Assembly (NCBI GenBank): GCA_036268425.1
Contig: DATAUE010000074.1
Span: forward strand, 182,530 to 246,529
Length of the DNA: 64,000 nucleotides
Source of the DNA: DATARH01 sp036268425
Lineage (GTDB): Bacteria; Pseudomonadota; Alphaproteobacteria; ATCC43930; CGMCC-115725
Reading direction: 5' to 3'
Shown in pieces: positions 42,732-50,798 of this stretch. The notes beneath the pieces were generated by a model. That model made no database searches, was not told where the DNA came from, and was given only the letters and a program-made list of their open reading frames with translations. The position numbers and the translations under genes were made by a program. Each line of letters begins with the position of its first letter. Position 1 is the first letter of the stretch.

Positions 42732-43721
42732 CTAGATGAATACGCCTTTCATCCCGCCGGCTGGATAGCGGGTGCCGGCGGCGCCGCCGACCGGGATGAT
42801 CGACGAGATCGCGTCGATTTCCGCTTCGGTCAGCGAAATGTCGAGCGCACCAAGATTTTCTTCGAGCCGCGACAGTTGCTTGGTGCCGGGGATCGGCAGG
42901 ATGTCGTCGCCTTGCGCCAGCAGCCACGCAAGGCAAAGCTGCGCCACGGTGCAGCGCCGGTCGGCGGCAATGGCTTCGAGGCCTTCGACGAACACCCGGT
43001 TCTTCTGGAAATTGTCGCCCTGGAAACGCGGATGCCGGCCGCGTGTGTCGCCGGCCGCGAGATTGTTCAGGTCGGGCACTGCGCCGGCCAGCAGGCTGCG
43101 CCCAAGCGGCGCGTAGGCGACATAGGAAATCCCCAGGTCGCGGGTCACCGCGCGCGTCGCGTCTGCTTCTTCCCGGTAGAGCAGCGAGAATTCGCTCTGC
43201 ACCGCGGCGATCGGGTGCACCTTGTGCGCCGCCGCGATGCGCTCGGGCCGGGCTTCACACAAGCCGATAAACCTGACCTTGCCCTGTTCGACGAGCCGTC
43301 CCATCGCACCGACCGTGTCCTCGACTGGCACCCCGGGATCGACCCGGTGTTGATAGTAGAGGTCGATATGGTCGACGCCCAGGCGTTTAAGGCTGGTCTC
43401 GCAGGCCTGCTGCACATATTCGGGACGGCCATTGACGCCGTTGGCGCCGCCCGGCTGCTGCGTCTGGCCGAATTTCGTCGCCAGCATCGCCTTGTCGCGC
43501 CGCCCTTTCAGTGCGCGGCCGAGCAGGTCTTCGTTCTGGCCCCAGCCATACATGTCCGAGCTGTCGAGGTGATTGACCCCGAGATCGATTGCCTTCTGCA
43601 CCAGCGCAATGCCGGCGGCGTCATCGCTCGGCCCGTAGGTTCCCGACAGCGACATGCAGCCAAGCCCGATCGCCGTAACCTCCGGTCCGTTTTTGCCAAC
43701 TCGCCGCTTCTCTGCTGCCAT
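42732..43721 (-). CDS. aldo/keto reductase
   Basis: 329 residues from the ATG at 43721, preceded by GGGAGG. Catalytic tetrad segments are visible: NHLDSSDMYGWGQNEDLLG (Asp and Tyr), LATKFG (Lys) and DLYYQHRVD (His). QSEFSLLYREE and IPGTKQLSRLEENLGAL (NADPH-binding) also fit. It reduces a carbonyl with NADPH; the substrate is unknown. It is 90 bp upstream of the binding-protein gene and may head that transcript. Confidence 0.93.
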   Translation of the reverse strand: MAAEKRRVGKNGPEVTAIGLGCMSLSGTYGPSDDAAGIALVQKAIDLGVNHLDSSDMYGWGQNEDLLGRALKGRRDKAMLATKFGQTQQPGGANGVNGRPEYVQQACETSLKRLGVDHIDLYYQHRVDPGVPVEDTVGAMGRLVEQGKVRFIGLCEARPERIAAAHKVHPIAAVQSEFSLLYREEADATRAVTRDLGISYVAYAPLGRSLLAGAVPDLNNLAAGDTRGRHPRFQGDNFQKNRVFVEGLEAIAADRRCTVAQLCLAWLLAQGDDILPIPGTKQLSRLEENLGALDISLTEAEIDAISSIIPVGGAAGTRYPAGGMKGVFI

Positions 43722-43852
43722 CAACGCCTCCCGTTTGTGGTGCGCCAGCATAGCGGCGGGGCGCTGCGGCCGCGAGTTTTTGTGACAATTCGCGCGGGTA
43801 CGCTATGATCCCGCGGCAAGTTTCGACCAAGTTTTCGACCGAGGAGGAAACG

Positions 43853-44905
43853 ATGGCGGGTACGACGCATGTTTACGCTGGCGCGGCGGCCACGATGGAC
43901 GGGACCCGCGGCGGCATCTTTCGCGCCGCAGCCGGCGACGGCAAGTGGGAGCAGCTGAAAAACGGCCTGCCCGAAGAGGCCGAAGTGCACGCAATCACCG
44001 TGCACCCGACCGACACCGACACGATTTATGTCGGCAGCACCAAGGGCATCTATCGCAGCACCAATCGCGGCAGCAAGCTCGAACATCTGAACGTGCCGGG
44101 CGGCGACCCGGACATCTGGTCGATCCTGGTGCATCCGAAAGACCCTAAGCGGCTTTATGCCGGGGCCACGCCGACCGCGGTGTACCGCAGCGACGACGGC
44201 GGCGATCACTGGAAAAAGCTGGCCGATCCGGCACTGCCCGATCGCGTCATCATGGCGTTCGCCTGTCGGGTCATGCGGCTCGATGTCGATCCGAACTCGC
44301 CTGACGACATCTTTGCGACGATCGAAGCCAACGGCGCGATGCGCAGCCGCAATGCCGGCGAAAGCTGGGAAGATTGCACCGCCGACTTGATCCGCTTCTG
44401 TGAAGAACCGAAATATCGCAGCCGGATCGGCAGCCAGACTGAAATCGAAGGCATGCTTGACGGCCACGCACTGGCGTGCAGCGCGGCGGCGCCGGGGACG
44501 GTGTTTCTCGCCAACCGCATGGGGCTGTTCAAGAGCAGCGACCGCGGCAATAGCTGGAAAGACATGGAGATTGGCCGCTTTTCGCCGCTGACCTATGGCC
44601 GCGACATTCGCACCTCGCCGCTGGACCCGAAGGTGATGTACGCCGCCCTGAGCCCGGCGGCACGGTCGACTGACGGCTCGATTTATCGCAGCGACGATGT
44701 CGGTGAAAGCTGGAAGCGCTTTGACCACGGCATCAAGGCGGACGCGACGATGATGGGCGTCACCTTGCACCCGACCGATCCGAGCCAGGTTTTCGCCATC
44801 TCGCGGGTCGGCCAGGTATTCGGCACCCAGGATGGCGGCAAAAGCTGGAGCGAACACCGGCTGCCCGAAGGCGTTCGCGACTGCTACGCCGTCGCCTGCG
44901 GCTGA
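43853..44905 (+). CDS. sortilin/VPS10-like beta-propeller protein (BNR/Asp-box repeats)
   Basis: 350 residues from an ATG with GAGGAGG upstream. At least five Asp-box-type repeats are visible: GIYRSTNRGSKLE, AVYRSDDGGDHWKK, AMRSRNAGESWED, LFKSSDRGNSWKD, SIYRSDDVGESWKR and QVFGTQDGGKSWSE, separated by VHPTDTDTIYVG-like strands. This is the WD40/YVTN-like glycosyl hydrolase 'sortilin' propeller. There is no signal peptide, so it appears cytoplasmic. Function unknown; no partner gene is coupled. A strong terminator follows. Confidence 0.85.
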   Translation: MAGTTHVYAGAAATMDGTRGGIFRAAAGDGKWEQLKNGLPEEAEVHAITVHPTDTDTIYVGSTKGIYRSTNRGSKLEHLNVPGGDPDIWSILVHPKDPKRLYAGATPTAVYRSDDGGDHWKKLADPALPDRVIMAFACRVMRLDVDPNSPDDIFATIEANGAMRSRNAGESWEDCTADLIRFCEEPKYRSRIGSQTEIEGMLDGHALACSAAAPGTVFLANRMGLFKSSDRGNSWKDMEIGRFSPLTYGRDIRTSPLDPKVMYAALSPAARSTDGSIYRSDDVGESWKRFDHGIKADATMMGVTLHPTDPSQVFAISRVGQVFGTQDGGKSWSEHRLPEGVRDCYAVACG

Positions 44906-44924
44906 TCGGCTAGGGTTTGGTCAG

Positions 44925-44955
44925 ATGGCCGGGGCATGTCCCCGGCCATTTTTTG
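44925..44955 (+). terminator. rho-independent terminator after the propeller gene
   Basis: ATGGCCGGGG (44925-44934) pairs perfectly with CCCCGGCCAT (44940-44949) around a 5-base loop, followed by six T in all (44949-44954, the first closing the stem). It is the cleanest terminator in the window. Confidence 0.92.
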
Positions 44956-44957
44956 CG

Positions 44958-45045
44958 CGTAGGGCGGGTGAGCGCAGCGTAACCCACCATTTTAATCGCA
45001 CGGCGGACGACGGCGAGTTACGCTTCGCTCGCCCGCCCTGTGACG
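44958..45045. repeat. palindromic intergenic repeat (REP/MITE-like), copy 2
   Basis: An 88-bp relative of the element at 8124-8206: it begins CGTAGGGCGGGTGAGCGCAG and ends with CGCTTCGCTCGCCCGCCCT, with long inverted arms. Here it lies harmlessly between a terminator and a convergent gene. Confidence 0.78.
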
Positions 45046-45063
45046 CCTATGGGGTGCCGCTGT

Positions 45064-45438
45064 TTAATCCGGCAGGCGGGTGGATTGCCAGGTGACCATC
45101 TGCCACTTGCCGCCTTTGTTGGCGTAGACGTCGGTAAAGCGGACGCCAAAGCTGTTGGGCCGGCCATTGGCATTGACGCTGATGCGGCACGATCCAGTCA
45201 GCACGACCGTGTCCCCGAGATCCTGCGCCTTGACATCCGACGGCACCACCGAGGTGTAGACCGTGCTGCCTGATTCCATGTTGCCGATCAGGCTCGCCTT
45301 GGTGTCGAGCCGCGCCGAAGAATGCGTATAGACGAGGTCGTCGGAGATTACTTCGTTCAGTGTCTTGATGTCTTTCTCGGCCATTGCGGTCATCCGCTTG
45401 CGGTCGAGATCGATGATCGCCTGTCCATTACCTGCCAT
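45064..45438 (-). CDS. NTF2-like / DUF4440 (SnoaL-type) protein
   Basis: 124 residues. The text IIDLDRKRMTAMAEKDIKTL, NEVISDDLVYTHSSARLDTK and FTDVYANKGGKWQMVTWQST follow the cone-shaped NTF2/SnoaL fold of DUF4440 proteins. Members are small ligand-binding proteins or isomerase/hydrolase-like enzymes. GGAGGAAG precedes the ATG. It is 37 bp downstream of the quinone oxidoreductase gene, so probably in its operon. Confidence 0.88.
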   Translation of the reverse strand: MAGNGQAIIDLDRKRMTAMAEKDIKTLNEVISDDLVYTHSSARLDTKASLIGNMESGSTVYTSVVPSDVKAQDLGDTVVLTGSCRISVNANGRPNSFGVRFTDVYANKGGKWQMVTWQSTRLPD

Positions 45439-45475
45439 GTCTTCCTCCTTTGCGATTTGCTGAGATTATCGGGTC

Positions 45476-46399
45476 TTACCGCACCATCAGGACGAGCTTG
45501 CCTTGCAGGTGGCGGCCTTCGCTGACCCGATGCGCTTCGGCAGCGTCGGCAAGCTTATAGCGGGTGATGGCGGGCGGCCACACCGCGCCGGCATCGAGCA
45601 GTTCTTTCATCCGCTCCAGATGCGCCCGGTCGCGCGCCACTCGCGGCCGCAGAACCTGCACATCCTTGCGGCTCGGCTGGAATCCTGCCGGCGCCGCTGA
45701 GATCCAGACGAGGCGGCCGTTCGGCTTCAGCACCTCGTACGACCGGACCTGTACCTCACCGCCGACCGTGTCGAATACGACATCACAAGGCGGCGCGGCC
45801 TTCGTGAAGTCTTCCTTGTTGTAATCGATGACCTGGTCCGCGCCGAGACTGCGGACGTATTCGTGGTTGCGCGCACTGGCCGTCGTGACGACCTTGGCGC
45901 CGATATGCTTGGCCAGTTGGATGGCGAACCCGGCAACGCCGCCCGCCCCGCCCTGGATCAGCACGGTCTCGCCCGATTTGAGCTGCGCGGTGTCTTCCAG
46001 CGCCCAGATTGCGGTGAGGCTGGTCAACGCCATCGCCGCCGCTTCGGCGTCGCCGAGCTTTGCCGGCTTTTTCGCGATGATCGCGGCCTTGATCGCGATC
46101 TTTTCGGCGTAGGCGCCCTCAATCCCGGCGTCGCACACGCCAAACACCGCGTCACCGACCGCGAGATCGGTGACGCCTGCGCCGCGCGAGGCAACGACCC
46201 CAGAGAAATCCCGTCCCAGGATGTACGGGAATTTCAGCTTCGAATCGTAGCTGCCGAGCCGCACCTTGTAGTCGGCGGCGTTGACGCTGGCCGCGTTGAT
46301 ATCGACGACGACCTCGCCCGGCCCGGCGACCGGATCGGGGGCATCGCGATATTGCAACATCTCCGGCCCGCCATGAGCCGACAGCACCGATGCCTTCAT
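45476..46399 (-). CDS. NADP-dependent zinc-type alcohol dehydrogenase-like (quinone) oxidoreductase
   Basis: 307 residues from the ATG at 46399 with GGGAGGAAG upstream; a longer open frame upstream runs antisense-like and overlaps the next gene. GroES-like N-terminal part: NAASVNAADYKVRLGSYD, LGRDFSGVVASRG. Cofactor loop: GGAGGVAGFAIQLAKHIGA. No structural zinc cysteine cluster is seen, as in quinone oxidoreductases. It probably reduces quinones or enones with NADPH. It stands in a minus-strand run with the binding protein upstream and the NTF2-like gene downstream. Confidence 0.92.
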   Translation of the reverse strand: MKASVLSAHGGPEMLQYRDAPDPVAGPGEVVVDINAASVNAADYKVRLGSYDSKLKFPYILGRDFSGVVASRGAGVTDLAVGDAVFGVCDAGIEGAYAEKIAIKAAIIAKKPAKLGDAEAAAMALTSLTAIWALEDTAQLKSGETVLIQGGAGGVAGFAIQLAKHIGAKVVTTASARNHEYVRSLGADQVIDYNKEDFTKAAPPCDVVFDTVGGEVQVRSYEVLKPNGRLVWISAAPAGFQPSRKDVQVLRPRVARDRAHLERMKELLDAGAVWPPAITRYKLADAAEAHRVSEGRHLQGKLVLMVR

Positions 46400-46452
46400 C
46401 AGCTTCCTCCCGTTATCCCATTCGTTCCGGACCGCGCCCGTCCGTCTTAAAA

Positions 46453-47193
46453 TCAGACTTTCGGCGCCACCGAAAGCCGCCCGGTCGTGCCGTGCCGTTC
46501 GATCAGGCTGGCGATCAGGCCATTGGTTTTCGACTCTTCGACAAACTCGCGCAAAAAGGCAAAGGCCGCGGTGTTCTTTTTCGGTGTGCCGACTGCCTGC
46601 TGCACCGAGGCGAACTGGCCGTCGAGGATCCGTGCGCCGGACATCTTCTCGACGATTGGCAGCAGACCGGGGCGCAGACCGGCATAGGCGTCCATCTTTT
46701 CGTCGGTGAAATGCCTGATCGCCTCGTCGGCGCTGCCGTACTGCACGAGCTGTGCATTCTTCAGATTGTTTTCGAGCCACAGGCAATAGGCGCTGCGGGC
46801 GGTCACCGCGACACGCTTGCCGGCCTGATCGACCTCGGAGATGCTTTTGATCGGCGAACCCGACGGCACCAGATAGGTCGCCTCGATTTCGCAATAGGCG
46901 GCGGTAAACGATACGACCTGGGCGCGCTGCGGCTCGGCGCCGATATTGCCGATATCCCACAAGCCCTTTACCGCATCGTCGGCCAGCTCGCCCGGCTTGT
47001 CATAAGGCACATATTTGACCGGCACGCCGAGCCGGGCGGCAATCGCCGCCGCCATGTCGGGCGACACACCGGTCGGGTCGCCTGACGGATCCCTGCCGGT
47101 GACCAGCAGAAAATTCCCCATATTGATCGCGGCGCGCAGCGCACCGGTCGAGGCGAGTTCGGAGATGACTTGTTGCGAGGGCGTCACGGGCAT
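46453..47193 (-). CDS. solute-binding protein family 3-like protein without signal peptide
   Basis: 246 residues. The family-3 binding-protein blocks are clear: LRAAINMGNFLLVTGRDPSG, GVSPDMAAAIAARLGVPVKY, WDIGNIGAEPQRAQVVSFTA and KRVAVTARSAYCLWLENNL. There is no signal peptide: the N terminus (MPVTPSQQVISELASTG) is polar. So it is either cytoplasmic, exported another way, or has a mis-set start; the frame has no hydrophobic extension upstream. No permease is adjacent. It may sense or sequester an amino acid. Confidence 0.85.
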   Translation of the reverse strand: MPVTPSQQVISELASTGALRAAINMGNFLLVTGRDPSGDPTGVSPDMAAAIAARLGVPVKYVPYDKPGELADDAVKGLWDIGNIGAEPQRAQVVSFTAAYCEIEATYLVPSGSPIKSISEVDQAGKRVAVTARSAYCLWLENNLKNAQLVQYGSADEAIRHFTDEKMDAYAGLRPGLLPIVEKMSGARILDGQFASVQQAVGTPKKNTAAFAFLREFVEESKTNGLIASLIERHGTTGRLSVAPKV

Positions 47194-47261
47194 GGCGGAT
47201 ATCCGGATGTGATGAAATCGCGCGAAGGTAGTCCGGATCGCCGAGCCGCGCCAAGTGCGTG

Positions 47262-47291
47262 ATTGGGCAGGGCTGGATTGGGCAGGGCTGG
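47262..47291. repeat. two-unit 15-bp tandem repeat
   Basis: ATTGGGCAGGGCTGG is exactly repeated at 47262-47276 and 47277-47291, followed by a partial third unit (ATTGG). It lies upstream of the binding-protein gene and downstream of the GH10 gene. It is probably slippage-prone DNA. Confidence 0.8.
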
Positions 47292-47312
47292 ATTGGCTGC
47301 GGCGCGGCCGGA

Positions 47313-48407
47313 CTACCGTGGTGCGGCGGCGTTGAGCGCGTCGGCAATCGCGACATAGGCGGGCTTCGGCAGATAATCGGTGTCGAACGGCAGCGGCCGC
47401 GAGTGGCCATCGGCGCGCCGGCCGGGGTTCTGCCGGCTCTCGACCCAGTTATCGCGATCGGTCAGGCCCCAGGAGATCACGATTTTGACGGCCGGATTGG
47501 CGAGCGCGACATCGAGATACCGGCGATAGGCCGCGGCGACTTGCGCGTCGCGTTGGTGCACATCGACCGGCCCGTCGCGATCCGAGACATCGAGTTCGCT
47601 GACCAGGATATCCAGCCCGCGCCCGCCGAGTTCCTTCAGGAAATCGGCAAACCCGCGCTCGTTGAACTGCGCCATCGAGCCGAGCGCCAGATGGCTCTGC
47701 AACCCGATTGCATCGAGCGGCACATTGCGTTTTTTCATGCCGTCGATCAGCGCCAGCAGCGCACGACGCTTGTCGCGCTGCCACGACACATCGAGCTCGA
47801 CCCCGAAATCATTGTAGACCAGCCGCGCCTTGGGGTCGCCGTCGCGGGCGGCATGAAACGCGAGGTCGATATAGTCCGGGCCGATCCGGTCGAGAAACGC
47901 AGTCGTGCGCAAGCCATCGGGGCGGCCGTTTTCAAGCTTGAGTCCCTCATTGACGACATCCCACGACTGCATTTTGCCGGCGAAGTGTCGGCATACTTGC
48001 CCGACATGGTCGGTGACGGCGCGCGCCGCGTCGTCGCGGCTACCGAGCGCGGCGAACCAGCCCGGCACATGCTCGCCCCATAGCAGCGAAACGCCGCGAA
48101 ACTGCATTTGATGCGCCGTGGCCCACGCCAACTCGGTCTCGACCGCTGAAAAATCAAAGGTACCGCGGTGCGGCTCCAGGTAATCGAAATGCGCCTCGCG
48201 GCTGACAAACAGATCGCACTCGCGTGCCATCATGTCGCCATAGGCTCGGTCTTTGCCGATCACATCGCCGCGCACCATGCTGCCGAACAGCAGGCCACGC
48301 GCCTCGGCGATCTGGCGCAACCCAGTCATCGCGGCAGCCAGCCGGCGCGGCCGGCCGAGCAGCGCCGGCACGGCGGCGCCGAACAGCATCTGGCGACGGG
48401 TCAGCAA
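47313..48407 (-). CDS. glycoside hydrolase family 10 (endo-1,4-beta-xylanase-like) enzyme
   Basis: 364 residues with a twin-arginine-like signal (MLTRRQMLFGAAVPALLGRP). GH10 catalytic residues are in place: acid/base Glu in WDVVNEGL and nucleophile Glu in ILVSELDVSD. KARLVYNDFGVE and WGLTDRDNWV also fit. The usual WHxQxPxW substrate-binding motif is altered to LLWGEHVPGWF, with the histidine replaced by Gly, so specificity may be off-type. It would be exported folded and may cut xylan-like glycans. It stands alone; no other plant-polymer enzymes surround it. Confidence 0.88.
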   Translation of the reverse strand: MLTRRQMLFGAAVPALLGRPRRLAAAMTGLRQIAEARGLLFGSMVRGDVIGKDRAYGDMMARECDLFVSREAHFDYLEPHRGTFDFSAVETELAWATAHQMQFRGVSLLWGEHVPGWFAALGSRDDAARAVTDHVGQVCRHFAGKMQSWDVVNEGLKLENGRPDGLRTTAFLDRIGPDYIDLAFHAARDGDPKARLVYNDFGVELDVSWQRDKRRALLALIDGMKKRNVPLDAIGLQSHLALGSMAQFNERGFADFLKELGGRGLDILVSELDVSDRDGPVDVHQRDAQVAAAYRRYLDVALANPAVKIVISWGLTDRDNWVESRQNPGRRADGHSRPLPFDTDYLPKPAYVAIADALNAAAPR

Positions 48408-48594
48408 GAGCGCGGCAGCCGATAACGGATCATCCCCGGCATGTTGCGCGCGTCATGTTGCCAGCATTGTGGCAACCATCGCGCCGAGGCTGAAGCCGGT
48501 GCCGGCCGGCGGGCAGCCGCCGTCGTTGGCGTCCCGCTCGGTTGCAATGTGAATCTCTGTAACTCGACCGCGGCGTTCCACGCCGACAACGCCT

Positions 48595-49542
48595 TTACAC
48601 CGGCGTCAATAACGGGCGGCCGGCAAAATGCGCCAGCAGATTATCGACAACGAGGTCGCCCATCGCGTGGCGCGTGTCGTCGGTGGCGCTGCCGGTGTGC
48701 GGCGACAGCACGACATTGTCCATCGCCCACAAGGCTTCGGGCACATGGGGCTCGCTGGCATAGACATCCAGTCCAGCCGCCCCGAGCGTTCCCGTCTGTA
48801 ATGCAATGACCAGCGCGGCCTCGTCCACCACCGAACCGCGCGCGATGTTGATCAGGGTGCCACTCGGCCCCAGCGCCTCGATCACAGCGCGGTTCACCAG
48901 ATGGCGGGTCGCCTCGCCACCGGGGCAGGCAATCGCGATGATCTCCGCCCACTCGGCCAGCGCCACTACGTCAGGGATATAGCGATATGGCAGTGCCGGT
49001 TTTGGTCGCGGTCCCTGATAGGCGATCTCCATGCCGAACGCGGCGGCACGCACTGCGATTGCCTGCCCGATGCGACCCAGCCCGACGATGCCGAGCCGGC
49101 GCCCGCGCAAGGCCCGTCCGAACGGCAATTCGCCATGCTGCCAATCGCCGCGTCGTACAAAGCGGTCGCCGGCGGCGATACGGCGTTCGACGGCGAGCAT
49201 CAGCGCCATCGCGATGTCGGCGGTGTCGTCGGTGACGACATCCGGGGTGTTGGTTACGCGCACGCCGCGCGCCGCCGCGCAGGCAAGGTCGATCCGGTCG
49301 ACCCCGATCCCCATGCAGGCAATAATCTCAAGTCGCGGCAACGCCTCGATGATCGTTGCGGCGCAGCCGTGCAGCGCATACACGGCGATGCCCCGTACGC
49401 GCTCCGACACCTGCCGCAGCAATGCCGTCTGGTCTGTCGCCTCCCATAATCGGTGCGCGGTGAACTCGGCCTCCAGCCGTGCCTGAGTCGCCGGGTACAT
49501 CGGCCCGACGATAACGATTTCGGGGACGGTGGCGGGCTTCAT
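48595..49542 (-). CDS. D-2-hydroxyacid dehydrogenase
   Basis: 315 residues from the ATG at 49542, preceded by GAGGAG. Cofactor loop GIVGLGRIGQAIAVRAAAF, substrate Arg in NIARGSVVDEAALV, Glu in LDVYASEPHVPEAL and catalytic His in LSPHTGSATDD match the family. It reduces 2-keto acids such as glyoxylate or hydroxypyruvate with NAD(P)H. It stands between the GH10 gene and ribBA on the same strand. Confidence 0.93.
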   Translation of the reverse strand: MKPATVPEIVIVGPMYPATQARLEAEFTAHRLWEATDQTALLRQVSERVRGIAVYALHGCAATIIEALPRLEIIACMGIGVDRIDLACAAARGVRVTNTPDVVTDDTADIAMALMLAVERRIAAGDRFVRRGDWQHGELPFGRALRGRRLGIVGLGRIGQAIAVRAAAFGMEIAYQGPRPKPALPYRYIPDVVALAEWAEIIAIACPGGEATRHLVNRAVIEALGPSGTLINIARGSVVDEAALVIALQTGTLGAAGLDVYASEPHVPEALWAMDNVVLSPHTGSATDDTRHAMGDLVVDNLLAHFAGRPLLTPV

Positions 49543-49653
49543 CGCAGCTCCTCGGCCCAAGGCGGGCGCCTTACATTAACGTGCGTCACATTAAACGGGC
49601 GTCGCACGCAAGGCAGGTGCCGTCAGCGGTCGCCAAAACCACCGCGCTGCCGA

Positions 49654-50793
49654 TTAGCAATCGGATTCGACGACGGGCTGCTTGATCGTCAGGCGATGCC
49701 CGCTGCCTTCATCCAACGGCTCGGTACCGTCGATCTCGATGCCGAACCCGGCGATCCCGACATAGGTGCGCGAGCGGGTTGCGTAGAGGCGGATCGACGA
49801 GATGCGCAAATCGCGTAGGATCTGTGCGCCGAGCCCAACTTCGCGCCATTGCCGGCTGCGCTCCATTTCCGAGGGCGTGCTCGTGCTGTCTTCGGCGAGC
49901 GAGGTGGTCGGCACGCCGGACGTACCGTCACGCAGATAGACCAGCACGCCGCGCCCCGCCGCCTTGAAACGGTTCAGCGCAGTATGGATCGCCGTAGCGC
50001 CGCCGAACACATCCTCGACGACATTGGCGCGGTGCAGCCGGGTCGGCACGTTCTTGCCGTCGCCGATCTCGCCATAGACAAAGGCATAGTGGTGCACCTT
50101 GTCGAACGGCGTCAGATAGGCATAGCCGGTGAACTCGCCGTCTTCGGTCTCGATCTTGAATTCGGCGACGCGCGTCACGAGCTTTTCGCGCGCCTGCCGG
50201 TAGGCGATCAAATCGGCGACCGATATCCGCCGCAGGGAATGCTTTTTGGCGAAGGCGCTGACCTGCGGTCCGCGCATCACCGTGCCGTCGTCATTGACCA
50301 GTTCGCAGATCGCCGCGACCTGCTCGGTTGATGCGAGGCGGCACAGATCGATGGCCGCCTCGGTATGGCCCGAGCGCATGAGCACGCCGCCATCCTTGGC
50401 GATCAGTGGGAAAATGTGCCCCGGACGTACGAAATCACTGCGGCCGGAATTGTTGTTGGCGAGCGCCCGCACCGTCGCGCTGCGCTCCTCGGCGGAAATC
50501 CCGGTGGTCGTGCCGTGCCGGTAATCAACCGAGATCGTAAAGGCAGTGCCGTGGATCGCATCGTTGTCGGCGACCATTGGGGCCAGATGCAGCCGCCGCG
50601 CGATTTCATTGGTGATCGGCGCGCAGACAATGCCGCAGGTATTGCGGATGATGAACGCCATCTTTTCCGGCGTTATGTGCGATGCGGCGATAATCAGATC
50701 GCCTTCGTTTTCGCGATCGTCGTCATCGGTGACGACAACGATCTCTCCCTTGGCAAAGGCGTCGATAGCCTGGCGGACGCTCGACTGGGACAC
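49654..50793 (-). CDS. ribB: 3,4-dihydroxy-2-butanone-4-phosphate synthase with degenerate GTP cyclohydrolase II domain
   Basis: 379 residues from a GTG at 50793 (GGAGAAT upstream). The N-terminal ~200 residues are an intact DHBP synthase: VTDDDDRENEGDLIIAASH, TTGISAEERSAT, GHIFPLIAKDGGVLMRSGHT, EAAIDLCRLA. It makes the four-carbon precursor of riboflavin. The C-terminal half has the GTP cyclohydrolase II layout (PTRLHRANVVEDVFGGATAI) but lacks the zinc cysteines and key catalytic text (no C-D-C-G-x-Q), so this half is very likely inactive. Alphaproteobacteria commonly carry such a hybrid beside a separate RibA. Confidence 0.92.
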   Translation of the reverse strand: MSQSSVRQAIDAFAKGEIVVVTDDDDRENEGDLIIAASHITPEKMAFIIRNTCGIVCAPITNEIARRLHLAPMVADNDAIHGTAFTISVDYRHGTTTGISAEERSATVRALANNNSGRSDFVRPGHIFPLIAKDGGVLMRSGHTEAAIDLCRLASTEQVAAICELVNDDGTVMRGPQVSAFAKKHSLRRISVADLIAYRQAREKLVTRVAEFKIETEDGEFTGYAYLTPFDKVHHYAFVYGEIGDGKNVPTRLHRANVVEDVFGGATAIHTALNRFKAAGRGVLVYLRDGTSGVPTTSLAEDSTSTPSEMERSRQWREVGLGAQILRDLRISSIRLYATRSRTYVGIAGFGIEIDGTEPLDEGSGHRLTIKQPVVESDC

Positions 50794-50798
50794 GTGCG

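Noticed and set aside
45864..46960. Longer frame joining the quinone oxidoreductase with the upstream binding protein
   Set aside because: The extension (46400-46960) is antisense-like text and overlaps the binding-protein gene; a ribosome site marks the ATG at 46399.
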